This document shows positions 51,130 to 61,464 of a DNA stretch of 64,000 bases, one piece after another. How positions within the stretch are numbered: the stretch's first letter is position 1; each line of letters begins with the position of its first letter. The stretch is from Lithodes maja (Eukaryota; Arthropoda; Malacostraca; Decapoda; Lithodidae), in contig JBAKBP010003140.1 of the NCBI GenBank assembly GCA_037953745.1, positions 95,744-159,743 of the forward strand. The letters run 5' to 3'. The translations under genes and the position numbers were made by a program. The notes under the pieces are model-generated. The model did not search any database and had not been told where the DNA came from. It worked only from the letters and a program-made list of their open reading frames with translations.

Positions 51130-53985
51130 TTTTAACCTATTTTATTCCCACCTCCTCAAAATGAGTGTTTAGACTTCTTTTGAATGCGTCAATTGTCTCA
51201 CATTGTACCACTTCCTCTGTCAATTTGTTCCACTCAATGACCACACTGTAGATGAAGAAGTCCTTTGTGACATCGAGATTCGCCCTCCTGGTTTTTAATT
51301 TCATTCCATTTCCCCGAGTTAATGAACATTTATCTATTTTGAAGAGTGAATCTACATCAATTTTGTCAAATCCCTTTAATATGTTCTAACACTTGATTAA
51401 TTGACCTCGCAATCGTCTCTTCTTAAGTGAAAACAGATTTATTTTTGTTTAGTCTTTCGTGATAAGATTTATATCTTAGTGACGGAATCAACTTTGTCGC
51501 TCTACGCTGCACCATCTCGAGTTTCTCAATGAACTTGTTCAGATAAGGAGACCAAAATTGCACGCCATATTCAAGATGGGGCCTCACTATACTTTTAAAT
51601 AAAGGTACTATAATGTTCTCATTTTTATAAGTAAAATTTATCATAATATATCCCAATGCTTGATTGGCCTTGTTTGCAGCTGCTGCATATTGATCTGAGG
51701 TCTTTAGGTTTTCAGATATAAGACCCCCCAGGTCTTGAACTAATGCACTTGTTTTGATTGGCTGGCCTCTCATCTTGTATTCACATGTTTTGTTTTTATT
51801 ACCTATTTGCAAGACCTGGCATTTGTCAACATTGAATGGCATCTGCCATTTTTCCGACCACTCTACTATTGTACTTAAAACAGATTGCAGTTTATTTCTG
51901 TCTTCTTCGGTTAATACTAATTTTCCTATATTTGTGTCATCAGCGAACTTTGAGATAGTATTATTTAGTTCAACATCGATGTTATTTACATAGATTAGAA
52001 ACAAAACTGGCCCTAGGACCGATCCCTGAGGCACTCCACTACAAACTGGCTCCCACTCAGATTCTACTCCATTTATCACAACTCTCTACCTTCTGTTTGT
52101 CCGCCAGTTTATTATCCATGTATGAATGTTTCCTTTAATGCCCAACATTTCCAATGTTTTCAATCATTTTCCATGAGGTACCTTATCGAATGCCTTTTGG
52201 AAATCTAAGTAAATTATGTCTAATGATTTAGTAGAGTTGTTATATGTAAATAGTTTATTATATAATTCTATCAAATTTGTTAGGCATGACTTACAGGATC
52301 TGAAGCCATGTTGGCTATCTTTGATTAACTTGTTTGACTCCAGATATTCTACTATCTTGTCTCTCAGAATTGTTTCCATAATTTTTCCTATGATTGACGT
52401 TAAACTGATTGGTCTATAATTACTTGCTTGGGCTTTATTTCCATTTTTAAATATTGGAGTGATATTTGCAGTTTTCCAATCACTAGGTAAGGTTTCCTGG
52501 TTGAGCGACAAGTTAAATATCTTAGTTAAGGACTGAGCTATCTCTTCTTTCACGTATTTCACAATTTTTGGGTGAATATTATCAGGACCTGGAGTTTTAT
52601 TAGTATCTAAATTAATCAGCTTACATAACACTTCACTTTTGCTTATGGTAAAGTTTCCTATTTCATGGGTTGTTGCGTTTGTTTCTACAGTAGTGTTATT
52701 TTCTTCCTTACTAAAGACGGAACAAAAATATTTATTGAGCAAATTAGCAATGTTTTTATATCCTGTTACTGTCTGGTCATTATTTATTAATGGCCCTATT
52801 CAGGTTTTAATTTTTCTATTACCATTAACATAACCGTAAAATTGCTTTGGATTTTTTACACTTTCCTTTGCTATATAACTTTCGTAATTACGCTTCTCAG
52901 TCCTAATTAATTTCTTTACTCTATTTCTACTTATTGTGTATAGATAGCTCAAGTGTTCATTATTTATGTCACTTTTAGTTAGTTTATGATATTTATTTAT
53001 TTCCCTTAGGACCTTGCAAAAATTATTATTGAACCAGGAAGGCTTGTTTTTACCAATATTTACTTTAAGTTTAGTGGGTATGTATTTATTCTGAGCAGTC
53101 ATGAATATATCTTTAAATTTATCCCATACTTCACTTGTTTTGTCAATATTGCTAAGCTGAATATGCAAGTCACTGAGGGCTTTCCTAAGTTCGTTGTATT
53201 TTACATTTTTAAAATCTGGTATCTCTTTTTCCTGTTTTTCAATAGTATATAATTTTGCAATTTATGTCGATTCTAATGAGCTTGTGGTCAGAGGTAGAAA
53301 GGTGCTCACCGATGTCAAGTTGTATATGAATGTTTAATTTGTACTGATAACAAGATATAGTATGTTGTTTTCCCGTGTCGGCTCTAAAATACTTTGATGT
53401 AGAAAATGATCGTGTATGAAATTAATAATTTTTGCGAATTGTAACTATTTCCGGTCATAAGGCACCAGTCAATGTTAGGTAGATTATAGTCTCCGAGTAT
53501 TATGCTTTCGTTAGCATTGAGGGTTTGTTGCAATTTTTCGTATTATTATGTACTCTCCACCAACCAACTCTACTTCTAAAATTGATTAATGCAATTGACA
53601 ATCACATGTGGCAGTCCGGGGATTCGAACCCAAGACACGCACACCGAAAATAAGCACTCTATGCATTGCACCACGAAGACAGGTGATTATCATCGACCTC
53701 ATTTTGACTTGGAGGTCGGTACTATGCAGTATTGATATTAATGTTTGAGTTTTTCATGTTTAGTTTGACACACACTATTTCTTTATTATTTTTGGGGAGT
53801 GAAACCTCGGTTGGATTTAGATGACATGCTACCCATATAGCTAGTCCACCTCTAGTTTTACCATTACACCTGTCTTTATTAACAAATGTGTATGAGTTGA
53901 TATGGTATTCGGAAATTATATCTCTGGTTTTAAAATCGAGATGAGTTTCTGTCACGCTAATTACGACTTCCATATATCCTGCCAA
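51130..53985 (-). pseudogene. CR1/Jockey-type LINE with decayed endonuclease-RT
   Basis: Read right to left. Endonuclease: VTETHLDF, GGLAIWV (53985-53722), a SINE insertion, then GDYNLPNIDW near 53470. Linker 53168-52800: KPSWFNNNFCKVLREINKY. RT 52742-52164: KTPGPDNIHPKIV, NYRPISLTSIIGKI, YLDFQKAFDKVPH. RT end 52079-51423: GVPQGSVLGPVLFLIYVNN, catalytic FADDTNIG, LGGLISENLKT, VRPHLEYGVQFWSPY. Several stops and shifts; not functional. The 3' end lies near a T-run at 51127-51134. Copy 3 of a dispersed repeat lies downstream. Confidence 0.85.
53560..53695 (-). mobile_element. tRNA-derived SINE inside the LINE endonuclease
   Basis: The minus strand shows TCTTCGTGGTGCAATGCATA (A-box region), TTTTCGGTGTGCGTG, a B box GGTTCGAATCC and CCACATG. 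The order and internal blocks are shared with the SINE at 6681-6790. It splits the LINE endonuclease between LAIWV and GDYN. Confidence 0.72.
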
Positions 53986-54172
53986 ACCAGAGAAATGTTA
54001 CCTAATGATAGAATAAAAATTAAATTCGTCCTTGTATCATGAAAGGGTAAAAACAGTTAGACAGACAGATAATTGGTGTATTGAAAACTGTACAAACTTA
54101 TTATTCTTATTACTGAAATGACGAAATGCTCTTCTGATGCTTGAAACCCGCTAATACACCTACATTCACAAA

Positions 54173-54494
54173 GAATATGAACACCATGTGAGGACGAGCA
54201 CTTTATTGACGTTTCGCATGCAGCTTTATCAGACCAATGACATACACCATAAGAGTTTACAAGCCAACAACACACACACAGATGATATTGTTACCACTAC
54301 TATTGACTCCACTATTCACTTGAAACATGTAGGGACATACCCCCTCTCCTTCCTCCTCCTTCCCCTCCTCCTTTCCCGTCTCGAAGGAAATAATTGTTGA
54401 CTTGTAAACTCTTTAGGTGTATGTCATTGGCCTGATGAAGCTATATGCGAAACGTTGTCAATAAAGTTCTCGTCCTCACATGGTGTTTATATTC
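54173..54494. repeat. Inverted repeat resembling Penelope-like element termini
   Basis: Arms 54173-54270 and 54396-54494 are reverse complements at about 85-90%. Each carries, in outward-reading orientation, a CTGATRAAGC ... GCGAAACGT block followed by CAATAAAG. The CCTGATGAAGC...GCGAAACG pattern is common in Penelope-like retroelement repeats, which can embed hammerhead ribozyme motifs. The 125-bp spacer has no coding capacity. Confidence 0.6.
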
Positions 54495-55319
54495 ATTCCG
54501 TCTACTTGTCAAAGTCTATTTTTACATTACATCTTCCAAGATCTGCATCCTAAAACTAACAGTAAGTCCAAGACAACGAGATGTTTTGTGTATCGATTAC
54601 CACTACCTGGTCCAACGTTTTGGGGTTATTATGACATTTTGTTTAATTATCGTTGAGGATGTTGTTTGCTTTTGCAAGGTACTTTAGTTTGTCACATGGC
54701 TAACAAATACGTCTTCCCCGACATCCTTCAAAATATATAATAGCTACCCAGACTCCCTTCAAGCTAAAATAATACATATTTGTTTTTCCGATAAAAGAAT
54801 GTCACGGCCGAAGGCCAATTATTTCAAACCGACAGGCTCGCTATCGCTCGGCCAGAACAAAATCGCCACTTGATTGTGGTGAAATGTCTATCATTGCCAA
54901 ACTTATCGGGTAAAACGTCTTGACATGTACAAATACACTAATGGATTAAAACAGGGAAGATCCCCTCCTCGGACCATCTATAGGGTTAAGGGTATACGGA
55001 CATAATCCTAAACTTGACCATAGTGAACCCCGAACCATTGGTGACCTAAATATGTACAAGTAAGCTCTCGGGTGTTACCGATGCATTAGACCGGGAGCCC
55101 GGGGGTGTCTGGTTAGCTGGAAAGGTAACCAATTTTCTTTCCCAGTAAAGTATCACCTATCAATGCTAATGTATGGAACTGGACGACTGGCAGGCTTGCT
55201 GTGGTGGTTGTGGCCAGGAGAGTGGATTAAATTCACTCCAAAAATGATCTAGATCAGCTTTGCACAGTAACCCATCCTAAATAACTGTAATAGGCATTCC
55301 ATAGCCCAATGTATGAAAT
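54495..55319. other. intergenic, nothing recognised
   Basis: No open frame with motifs. A short CACGGCCGAAGGCC stretch near 54803 is not assigned. Confidence 0.4.
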
Positions 55320-55364
55320 ATGGTTGATGACAGCAATTTTTATTGGTGGGTTCCCTGCCAGCCA

Positions 55365-55862
55365 CCATGTTTCCATGGAATGGCATGGAAACCTCATATT
55401 AATGACATTACCGTAAAATTATCGAAAATTACTGGCATTCTTTACAAAACTAGAGATTCCTTGAATATTGATAACTTAAAGCTACTTTACCTTTCTTTGG
55501 CTTACCCTCATATACTTTACTGTTCTGCTATCTGGGGAGGAGCAAACAAGACTTACCTGGACTCTTTATTCTTGGCACAAAAGAAAATACTTTGCATAAT
55601 GACTTACCAATCTTATAATGTTCATACAGGTCCAATATTTAAAGTACATGGTTTACTAAATTTAGGTGATATATTGTTTGCTCAGGCAGTGAACTTTGTG
55701 TATAAATCTTTAAATGGTCTTGTGTGTTTGGAGGACGATTTTCATATCATGGTCCATAACTTTAATACCAGAGGAGTCCAGGAGTTGCTACGACTCCCAT
55801 ATTACAGAACATCACATGCACAACGTTGTCTTAGCTATAGGGAGCTAAATTATGGAACACCC
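55365..55862 (+). pseudogene. LINE RT C-terminal fragment
   Basis: A frame including HINDITVKLSKITGIL, LLYLSLAYPHILYCSAIWGG and ILCIMTYQS, the thumb and C-terminal region of CR1/Jockey-type LINE RTs. It ends at NYGTP, where a TTAA-type terminus begins. The catalytic part is absent. Confidence 0.7.
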
Positions 55863-56040
55863 TTAACACTTAAAGAGCGGGGCCCGACTTAAGTCCGTAT
55901 CTAAAAAGCACGAAGTTAGGAGCATTATTAACCCTTATTTAGCGTGTGGTAAGGTATTTTACACCGTGCGGCCCAGCGGGCATAATCCCGAAATATTTGC
56001 TCCCTTTCACTCGCCCTAGCGCCGTCACTATGGCTCCAAT
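55863..56040. mobile_element. TTAA-type MITE terminus (right end not found)
   Basis: TTAACACTTAAAGAGCGGGG at 55863 is the same terminus as the MITE at 27680. A second terminus-like TTAACCCTTATTTAGCG occurs at 55927. No matching right end is evident within the window, so these may be truncated or nested copies. Confidence 0.5.
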
Positions 56041-56279
56041 GCGAACGAAACAATAATTTTTGGAAAGAGCAACTCTTCGTCTCCCCATATAAGTCTATTA
56101 TGGATGTTATGAGTGAGTGTGGAGGGTGGGAAAATTTGAGGAAGAGGAGGTACTTTTTGGTCTATTTCCCGGGCGCGTTCGGATGCGTTCGCTTTGCCCT
56201 GACTTCGGCCTCCCGCGCGTCTTCTATTCCTTCGGTAATCGGTCTTATTTTTCTCTTATTTCTCCTTTTTTCTGTATGC

Positions 56280-56283
56280 TCTG

Positions 56284-56337
<54 letters not shown>

Positions 56338-56804
56338 TGTCTGTCTCTCTCTCTCTCTGGCTCGCTCGCTTTCCCTCTCGCGGCGCGCTCTGTCTCTCTC
56401 TCTCTTCCTCATCCGTATATGTAATTCTCATTATTATTTTCTCTAATCTCTCTCACTCCTCCTGTCTGTCTGTCTCTCTCTGTCTCTCTCTCTCTGGCTC
56501 GCTCGCTTTCCCTCTCTCGCGCTCCCTTTCTCTCTTCCTCATCCGTATATGTAATTCTCATTATTATTTTCTCTAACTAATCCCTCTCTTTCATTTATTT
56601 GCTTGTAATATTTCTGTATTATTATATCTTTTTCACTCTCTTTCTTCAGTTCAGTTTCTGTATTCTCTCTCTTTCTCTCTCTCTCTCTTCCTCATCCGTA
56701 TATGTAATTCTCATTATTATTTTCTCTAATCCCTCTTTCTTTATTTGCTTGTAATATTTCTGTATTATTATATCTTTTCCACTCTTTCTTCAGTTTAGTT
56801 TCTG

Positions 56805-56894
<90 letters not shown>

Positions 56895-56895
56895 C
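56280..56895. repeat. CT microsatellite with a triplicated internal segment
   Basis: Long (CT)n tracts (56286-56331, 56810-56890 and shorter). The segment TTCCTCATCCGTATATGTAA with the following TTCTCATTATTATTTTCTC recurs three times (about 56405, 56535 and 56690), each behind a CT tract. It looks like a microsatellite-bounded tandem duplication. Frames here are low-complexity Ser/Leu or Arg/Glu artefacts. Confidence 0.85.
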
Positions 56896-57025
56896 GCTTG
56901 CTTTGCAGGATTTTTGTTTTTGTTTTATATATAATATTATTTCAACACATTTCCAAATCACTCTATGGGGTAGTGTTGAAGACTCATTTTTTTTTTTGTG
57001 GTGTTCCCAGGAGGTGTAATCCACA

Positions 57026-57474
57026 TGTGATTGAGGTAGGCAAAAGGCAGTTATGTGATTGAGGTAGGTAAAAGGCAGTTATGTGATTGAGGTAGGGAAA
57101 AGGCAGAACTGCCTCTAGCGAGTGTATGAATGTGATTGAGGTAGACAAAAGGCAGAACTGCCTATAGCGAGTGTATGAATGTGATTGAGGTAGACAAAAG
57201 GCAGAACTGCCTATAGCGAGTGTATGAATGTGATTGAGGTAGACAAAAGGCAGAACTGCCTATATCGAGTGTATGAATGTGATTGAGGTAGACAAAAGGC
57301 AGAACTGCCTATAGCGAGTGTATGAATGTGATTGAGGTAGACAAAAGGCAGAACTGCCTATAGCGAGTGTATGAATGGGATTGAGGTAGACAAAAGGCAG
57401 AACTGCCTATAGCGAGTGTATGAATGTGATTGAGGTAGACAAAAGGCAGAACTGCCTATAGCGAGTGTATGAAT
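57026..57474. repeat. 49-bp satellite derived from a LINE 3' end
   Basis: TGTGATTGAGGTAG starts units at 57026, 57054, 57082 (28-bp spacing) and then at 57131, 57180, 57229, 57278, 57327, 57376 and 57425 (49-bp spacing). The unit, including AAAAGGCAGAACTGCCTATA and GCGAGTG, matches the 3' UTR of the LINE at 2890-2940. A T-run at 56988-57000 corresponds to the LINE poly-A. Confidence 0.9.
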
Positions 57475-57768
57475 GTATGTATGAATGAATGACATGGATG
57501 TATGAGGTGGACCAAGAACCAGATGGATGGATGAGATTCGAAACTTATGGATGTAATGGGTGATGTTGCTGATGATGATGAATGCACTTGTGTTTGGGTA
57601 GTGTGCTATTACACCATATGAATGATTGAATGACATGAATTCATGAATTACTTTGAAATAGATGAATGAATGTTTGAATGAAGTTATGAATGACATGAAT
57701 TCATGAGGTACTTTGAAATGGATGAATGATTGAATTAAGTTATGAATGATTGGCAAGAAGGGAGGAGG
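57475..57768. other. GAATGAAT-type low-complexity sequence
   Basis: Degenerate ATGAATG repeats with a near-duplicate block ATGAATGACATGAATTCATG at about 57627 and 57685. No gene. Confidence 0.7.
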
Positions 57769-59038
57769 TTAGACGTGTTCCAGTGTGTGGTACTCGGTGT
57801 AGCAAGGAATAGGACAGAGTCCCACATCACACCGACTACACTTGGACGCGACTTCCCTCCTATGTCGGGGCCTCCTTGTCGTGTGACTGCAGACGTGGCA
57901 CACCTTCTTTCCGGCCACCCGGCCAGCAGCAAGTTGGTTAGGGTTGGGAGGTACAGTCACAAGCCTGTGGGTCAAGAGGTAGTCCCGGCACTCAAGGCGG
58001 CTGGGCAAATCCACGATTGCCCTCGGAACTGGTGCCGCACGTGTGGTTCCGTGCTTACGGAGGATGTCCTCGATGATGTCCTTGGAGAACAGCCTTACAG
58101 AGGTCTTCTTTCCTGTGTGCTTCATCCACAGGTTGTATGCGTTGAGGACAGTGACATCAAGAAGATGGAGTACGACCTTCTTCTACCATTTACAGGTCTT
58201 CCTAAGGCAGTCAACAGCAGTGATCTGCATATCACTTTTGTCCACCAACCGCATGTTCACATTATACTCCAGGACAGCGTCAGGTTTGGAGATAACAACT
58301 ACAGTCCTGTTGCCTGTGACACGGTCCTGCAGGTATCTCCTCTTCCCGCTATCTAGCAATGCGGACTTGTGGTAGGTGGAGAGGACATTGACTGGCTTTG
58401 TGTTGTGCCAACAAATAGCCAGTATGTTCTCACTGCTGCTCTTCTTCCGGAAGATGTCTCCTTTCTGCGTCTTCTCAAACCGGGGCCAGTGTTTCCGGTT
58501 TGACCTAACAGTTTCACAGCTTCCCGTTCTCCTTGTAAGGAGATACCTGGCAAGGAGAGGAGAGGTGTAGAAGTTGTCAGTGAACAGGATACGGTTGGCA
58601 TCTAGATACGGCTCCATCAGTGTCTTGACAACCGACCCTGAAAGACCCAAAGGGTCGTTCGGAATGTCCACATCAGTAGCAGTATATATGATAAGATCCA
58701 GCACGTATCCTGTCTCGCAGTCACACAGTACAAAGAATTTGATCCCGAAGCGGTGACGCTTCGACGGAATGTACTGGCGGAAAGAGAGGCGTCCACGGAA
58801 GAGGACCAAGGACTCATCGATCACGACATTCTGGAAAGGTTTGAAAAACCGGCGATACCTGTAGAGGAGGGAGTTCAGGAATGGCCGTATTTTCCAGATC
58901 TTGTCGGCTCCGTGTGGCGCAGTGTTATCCACAAAGTGCAAGCACTTCAGAATTTGCCTATACTGGTCCCTTGGCATGTAGGTGTTGAACACTGGCGTTG
59001 CTATGATGTCATGCATAACCCAATAATTTAACATGTTG

Positions 59039-59574
59039 TTGTTGTTGTTGTTGTTCCCCAAGCTGCCTGGCCGAACAGCCCCAAGGCCCCGAGCAATTCT
59101 AAGGCCATAACCGAGTGCCCCCACAGAACCCTCCCCGCCGACCACAATAAAGCCTGGGTGACCGAAGCCACTCCATGGCGGGGAGCTGAGGAGGGTGCGG
59201 AAACGCCCGGGAAACCAAAGCCCCACCCAGGGCCCTGTGCCCCTCAGCAATTATGAAGGGAAAGCTGAGGGGCAAGGGAAAAATGTGACGCTTTGACTTC
59301 CAATCTTGATAGATTGGGAGGTCAATCCACGGAAGAGACGCCGTCACTTGAGATCTAGAAAATATATAAGTTAAAGGAACAGTCAGAGTAAGCTATGGGT
59401 ATGGCAGAGATTGCTCAGCTCTCACTCTGATAGACCAGCCCATCACCACATGACTAGAACCCAATCCTCTCAGCATCAGCTAGGAAAGGCCCTAGAAAGC
59501 CGCCTTTGGCGGGGGGATAGCTCCCCTATTTCAACCCCTTTCGGGGTTGGGTACCCGCCTAATCTAACATGTTG
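59039..59574 (-). mobile_element. Short retroposon with (AAC)n tail and I-like LINE 3' end
   Basis: Flanked by a 10-bp duplication TAACATGTTG (59029-59038, 59565-59574). The 3' part on the minus strand ends GGGGCTGTTCGGCCAGGCAG then (AAC)n, the same as the I-like LINE end at 36224-36262. The 5' part starts with GC-rich hairpins (GGCGGG...CCCGCC enclosing AACCCCGAAAGGGGTT). No coding region of its own. It looks like a SINE-like or internally deleted partner of that LINE. Confidence 0.8.
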
Positions 59575-59975
59575 TGTTTCTTTATGTGGGCCATGAGCAT
59601 GGTGAGGGCCAAAAACACGAGGAGTTCGCCGATGTCAATGGGTGTCCATCTCCGCATGTGGGGCGACATCATTTCATCGGCGTGCTGGCGACCATACAGG
59701 TTTGTCTCTGTGACAATGTCCCCGAGCAATTGGTCGTCAAAAAATGCCCGGAAGTAGTCGTAAGGGGTGTCATTCTCCGAGCAGCGCAAGGCAGGCTGGA
59801 CGCCATTCGGTGCCTTGTGAAAGAGGGGTGGTTGACCAGGCATATACCGAGGCAAACAGTCCTCCCACTGAAAGACAGGTGGTGGTACCGCGCTCCTGGC
59901 CCCTCCTGGGGCACCTCCTGGGGCACCCCTCTGGCATCTCCTCGGGCCCCTCCTCGGGCCCTTCCCCGGGCACCT

Positions 59976-60165
59976 CGCTGTGGCTGTCCCTGCTGTGGCT
60001 GTCCCTGCTGTGGCTGTGCCTGCTGTGGCTGTCCCTGCTGTGGCTGTGGCTGTCCCTGCTGTGGCTGTCCCTGCTGTGGCTGTCCCTGCTGTAGCTGTGC
60101 CTGATGTGGCTGTCCCTGCTGTGGCTGTCCCTGCTGTGGCTGTCCCTGCTGTGGCTGTCCCTGCC
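59976..60165 (-). repeat. 15-bp repeat encoding Gln-Pro-rich tract
   Basis: About twelve copies of TGCTGTGGCTGTCCC (plus strand), coding GQPQQ on the minus strand. No stops in any frame, which makes the frameshift in this transposase hard to place. Confidence 0.85.
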
Positions 60166-60577
60166 CGTCATCAGAGTCGCTTTCCGGCAGCGGGGATATC
60201 CTGTCTTCCGACGAATCGGGAGAGATTGGGCCGGCATCGCTTTCCTCCAAATTCAGCCGACGCCTGGTCACCCTCGTCCGCGACATCTCGGGTGGCGTTG
60301 CCAACACGGGGGGATTGGCACCTGCAGCTGGTGTAGAGGTCGCTGGACCAGCTTGTGCATGGGCAGGGGTAGTTGGGATTTGGTCTACCCCCGAGATGTT
60401 GGCGAGCGAAATAACTGGAGGCTCTGACACGGCGGCTCGCTGCCTGGATGGGGGTGCTGGCTGGGGGGTCAATGACCTGGTCCGTTTTGCCGGTCTGGCA
60501 CTGTTACCTATGCAAAATGTGGGAATGGTATTTCGTATGAGGGATGTGCAGACCCCAACTTTATAACTGTAATTCAT

Positions 60578-60587
60578 GATTTATTTG

Positions 60588-60619
<32 letters not shown>

Positions 60620-60888
60620 TGTCGCGTTAATATAACAATGTTACATATGTATCATATATATGATAAAATAATACATACGGTAGGCCTACATATGTTCCCC
60701 ACAATCATATAATGCCAAGCACAAATATTCAATCATTCGTTTTTTGTATTACCGTAAGAAATTTACTGAACGCCTGAAAATTATAGCTATAAAATGCTTG
60801 CAATCAAACTTTCAAGCAATTACAAGGTCACATGCAATTATAAAAAGGTATATTGTAGACCACAATCTTCGCCAAGCTTCGTTGTTGC
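60578..60888. other. GA microsatellite and AT-rich sequence
   Basis: (GA)n at about 60593-60619, then AT-rich sequence up to the start of LINE homology. No gene. Confidence 0.6.
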
Positions 60889-61447
60889 TTGCCCAGGAGT
60901 TCCTGCCGCTGCCGCAGCTGCTACCAAGTCATCGACAAGGAGAGGCAAGTCCTTCTCAATTGTTGGGGACTCCATGGTCAGACACTTAGCTAGGTCCACC
61001 TGTACTGATATTAGGAAGCTTGTCTGTCTGCCTGGTGCCGGGGTTGGGAAGGTGTTAGAGGAAATTTATTACATCATGAAAGATATTGGAGATAGCCCCA
61101 TTATCTGTCTCAGTACAGGGAGCAATGATGTTGGTAAAGGTAGGACGGAAGTACTGCTTCGGCAGTACAGGGAGGTGTTAGATAAAGTTAGGAGGAAGGG
61201 AGGCATACCTGTAGTACACAGTATCTTGCCACGGAGAGGGGTCAGCAAGGAATGGTCATCTAGGGCAATTGGTATCAATTGTCGGCTGGAAAAATACTGC
61301 AATGCAAATGCAATACCATTCCTTGATAACTGGACCCGTTTCTATGGTAAAAATCAGTTGTACGCACAGGACGGGGTTCATCTTTCTCGGCTTGGGGTGG
61401 CAAATTTAGCTAGGTCAATAGATAGGATTGTCGCGGGGTTTCGCTGA
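60794..61447 (+). CDS. CR1 ORF1 esterase, second copy
   Basis: An open frame of 217 codons. LINE homology starts near 60889. SGNH blocks are intact: IVGDSM, TGSNDVGKG and QDGVHLS. Closely similar to 31501-32013. The first about 30 codons come from flanking sequence, because the LINE is 5'-truncated at almost the same point as the first copy. Confidence 0.82.
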   Translation: MLAIKLSSNYKVTCNYKKVYCRPQSSPSFVVACPGVPAAAAAATKSSTRRGKSFSIVGDSMVRHLARSTCTDIRKLVCLPGAGVGKVLEEIYYIMKDIGDSPIICLSTGSNDVGKGRTEVLLRQYREVLDKVRRKGGIPVVHSILPRRGVSKEWSSRAIGINCRLEKYCNANAIPFLDNWTRFYGKNQLYAQDGVHLSRLGVANLARSIDRIVAGFR

Positions 61448-61464
61448 AAATAAAGCCTGAGAAT

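Larger units (their letters stand above)
57769..60577 (-). pseudogene. piggyBac-type transposase, broken in three ways
   Basis: Minus strand. The N-terminus (60577 to about 59900) is an acidic/Pro-rich region with SPDSSEDRISPLPESDSDD and a Gln-Pro repeat. The catalytic core follows in a different frame: YDYFRAFFDDQLL, HIKKHN, then after an insert YWVMHD, CLHFVDN. The core shows the DDD residues in VVIDESLVLFRGR, FTDNFYTS and RLVDKSDMQ. A C-terminal zinc ribbon (CHVCSHTT ... CSRCDVGLC) ends at 57769. Defects: a frameshift in the repeat region, a 536-bp insertion at 59039-59574, and a TAG at 58183-58185 replacing a Trp-type codon. piggyBac enzymes act at TTAA sites, matching the TTAA MITEs elsewhere in the window. 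Terminal repeats of this copy were not located. Confidence 0.88.

Noticed and set aside
56100..57024. Coding frames of 89-158 codons in the CT-rich region
   Set aside because: They translate (CT)n/(GA)n into Ser-Leu or Arg-Glu runs; microsatellite artefacts.
57026..57474. CRISPR array
   Set aside because: Units are contiguous with no variable spacers, the unit matches a LINE 3' end, and the context is eukaryotic.
59480..59574. HDV-like ribozyme at the 5' end of the retroposon
   Set aside because: The strands between the putative P1 arms hold two full hairpins, not the P2/P3 layout of HDV-type ribozymes; kept only as a structured head.
59744..60427. Plus-strand frames rich in Ala-Val or Leu-Trp-Leu
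   Set aside because: Shadows of the 15-bp repeat that encodes the Gln-Pro tract of the minus-strand transposase.
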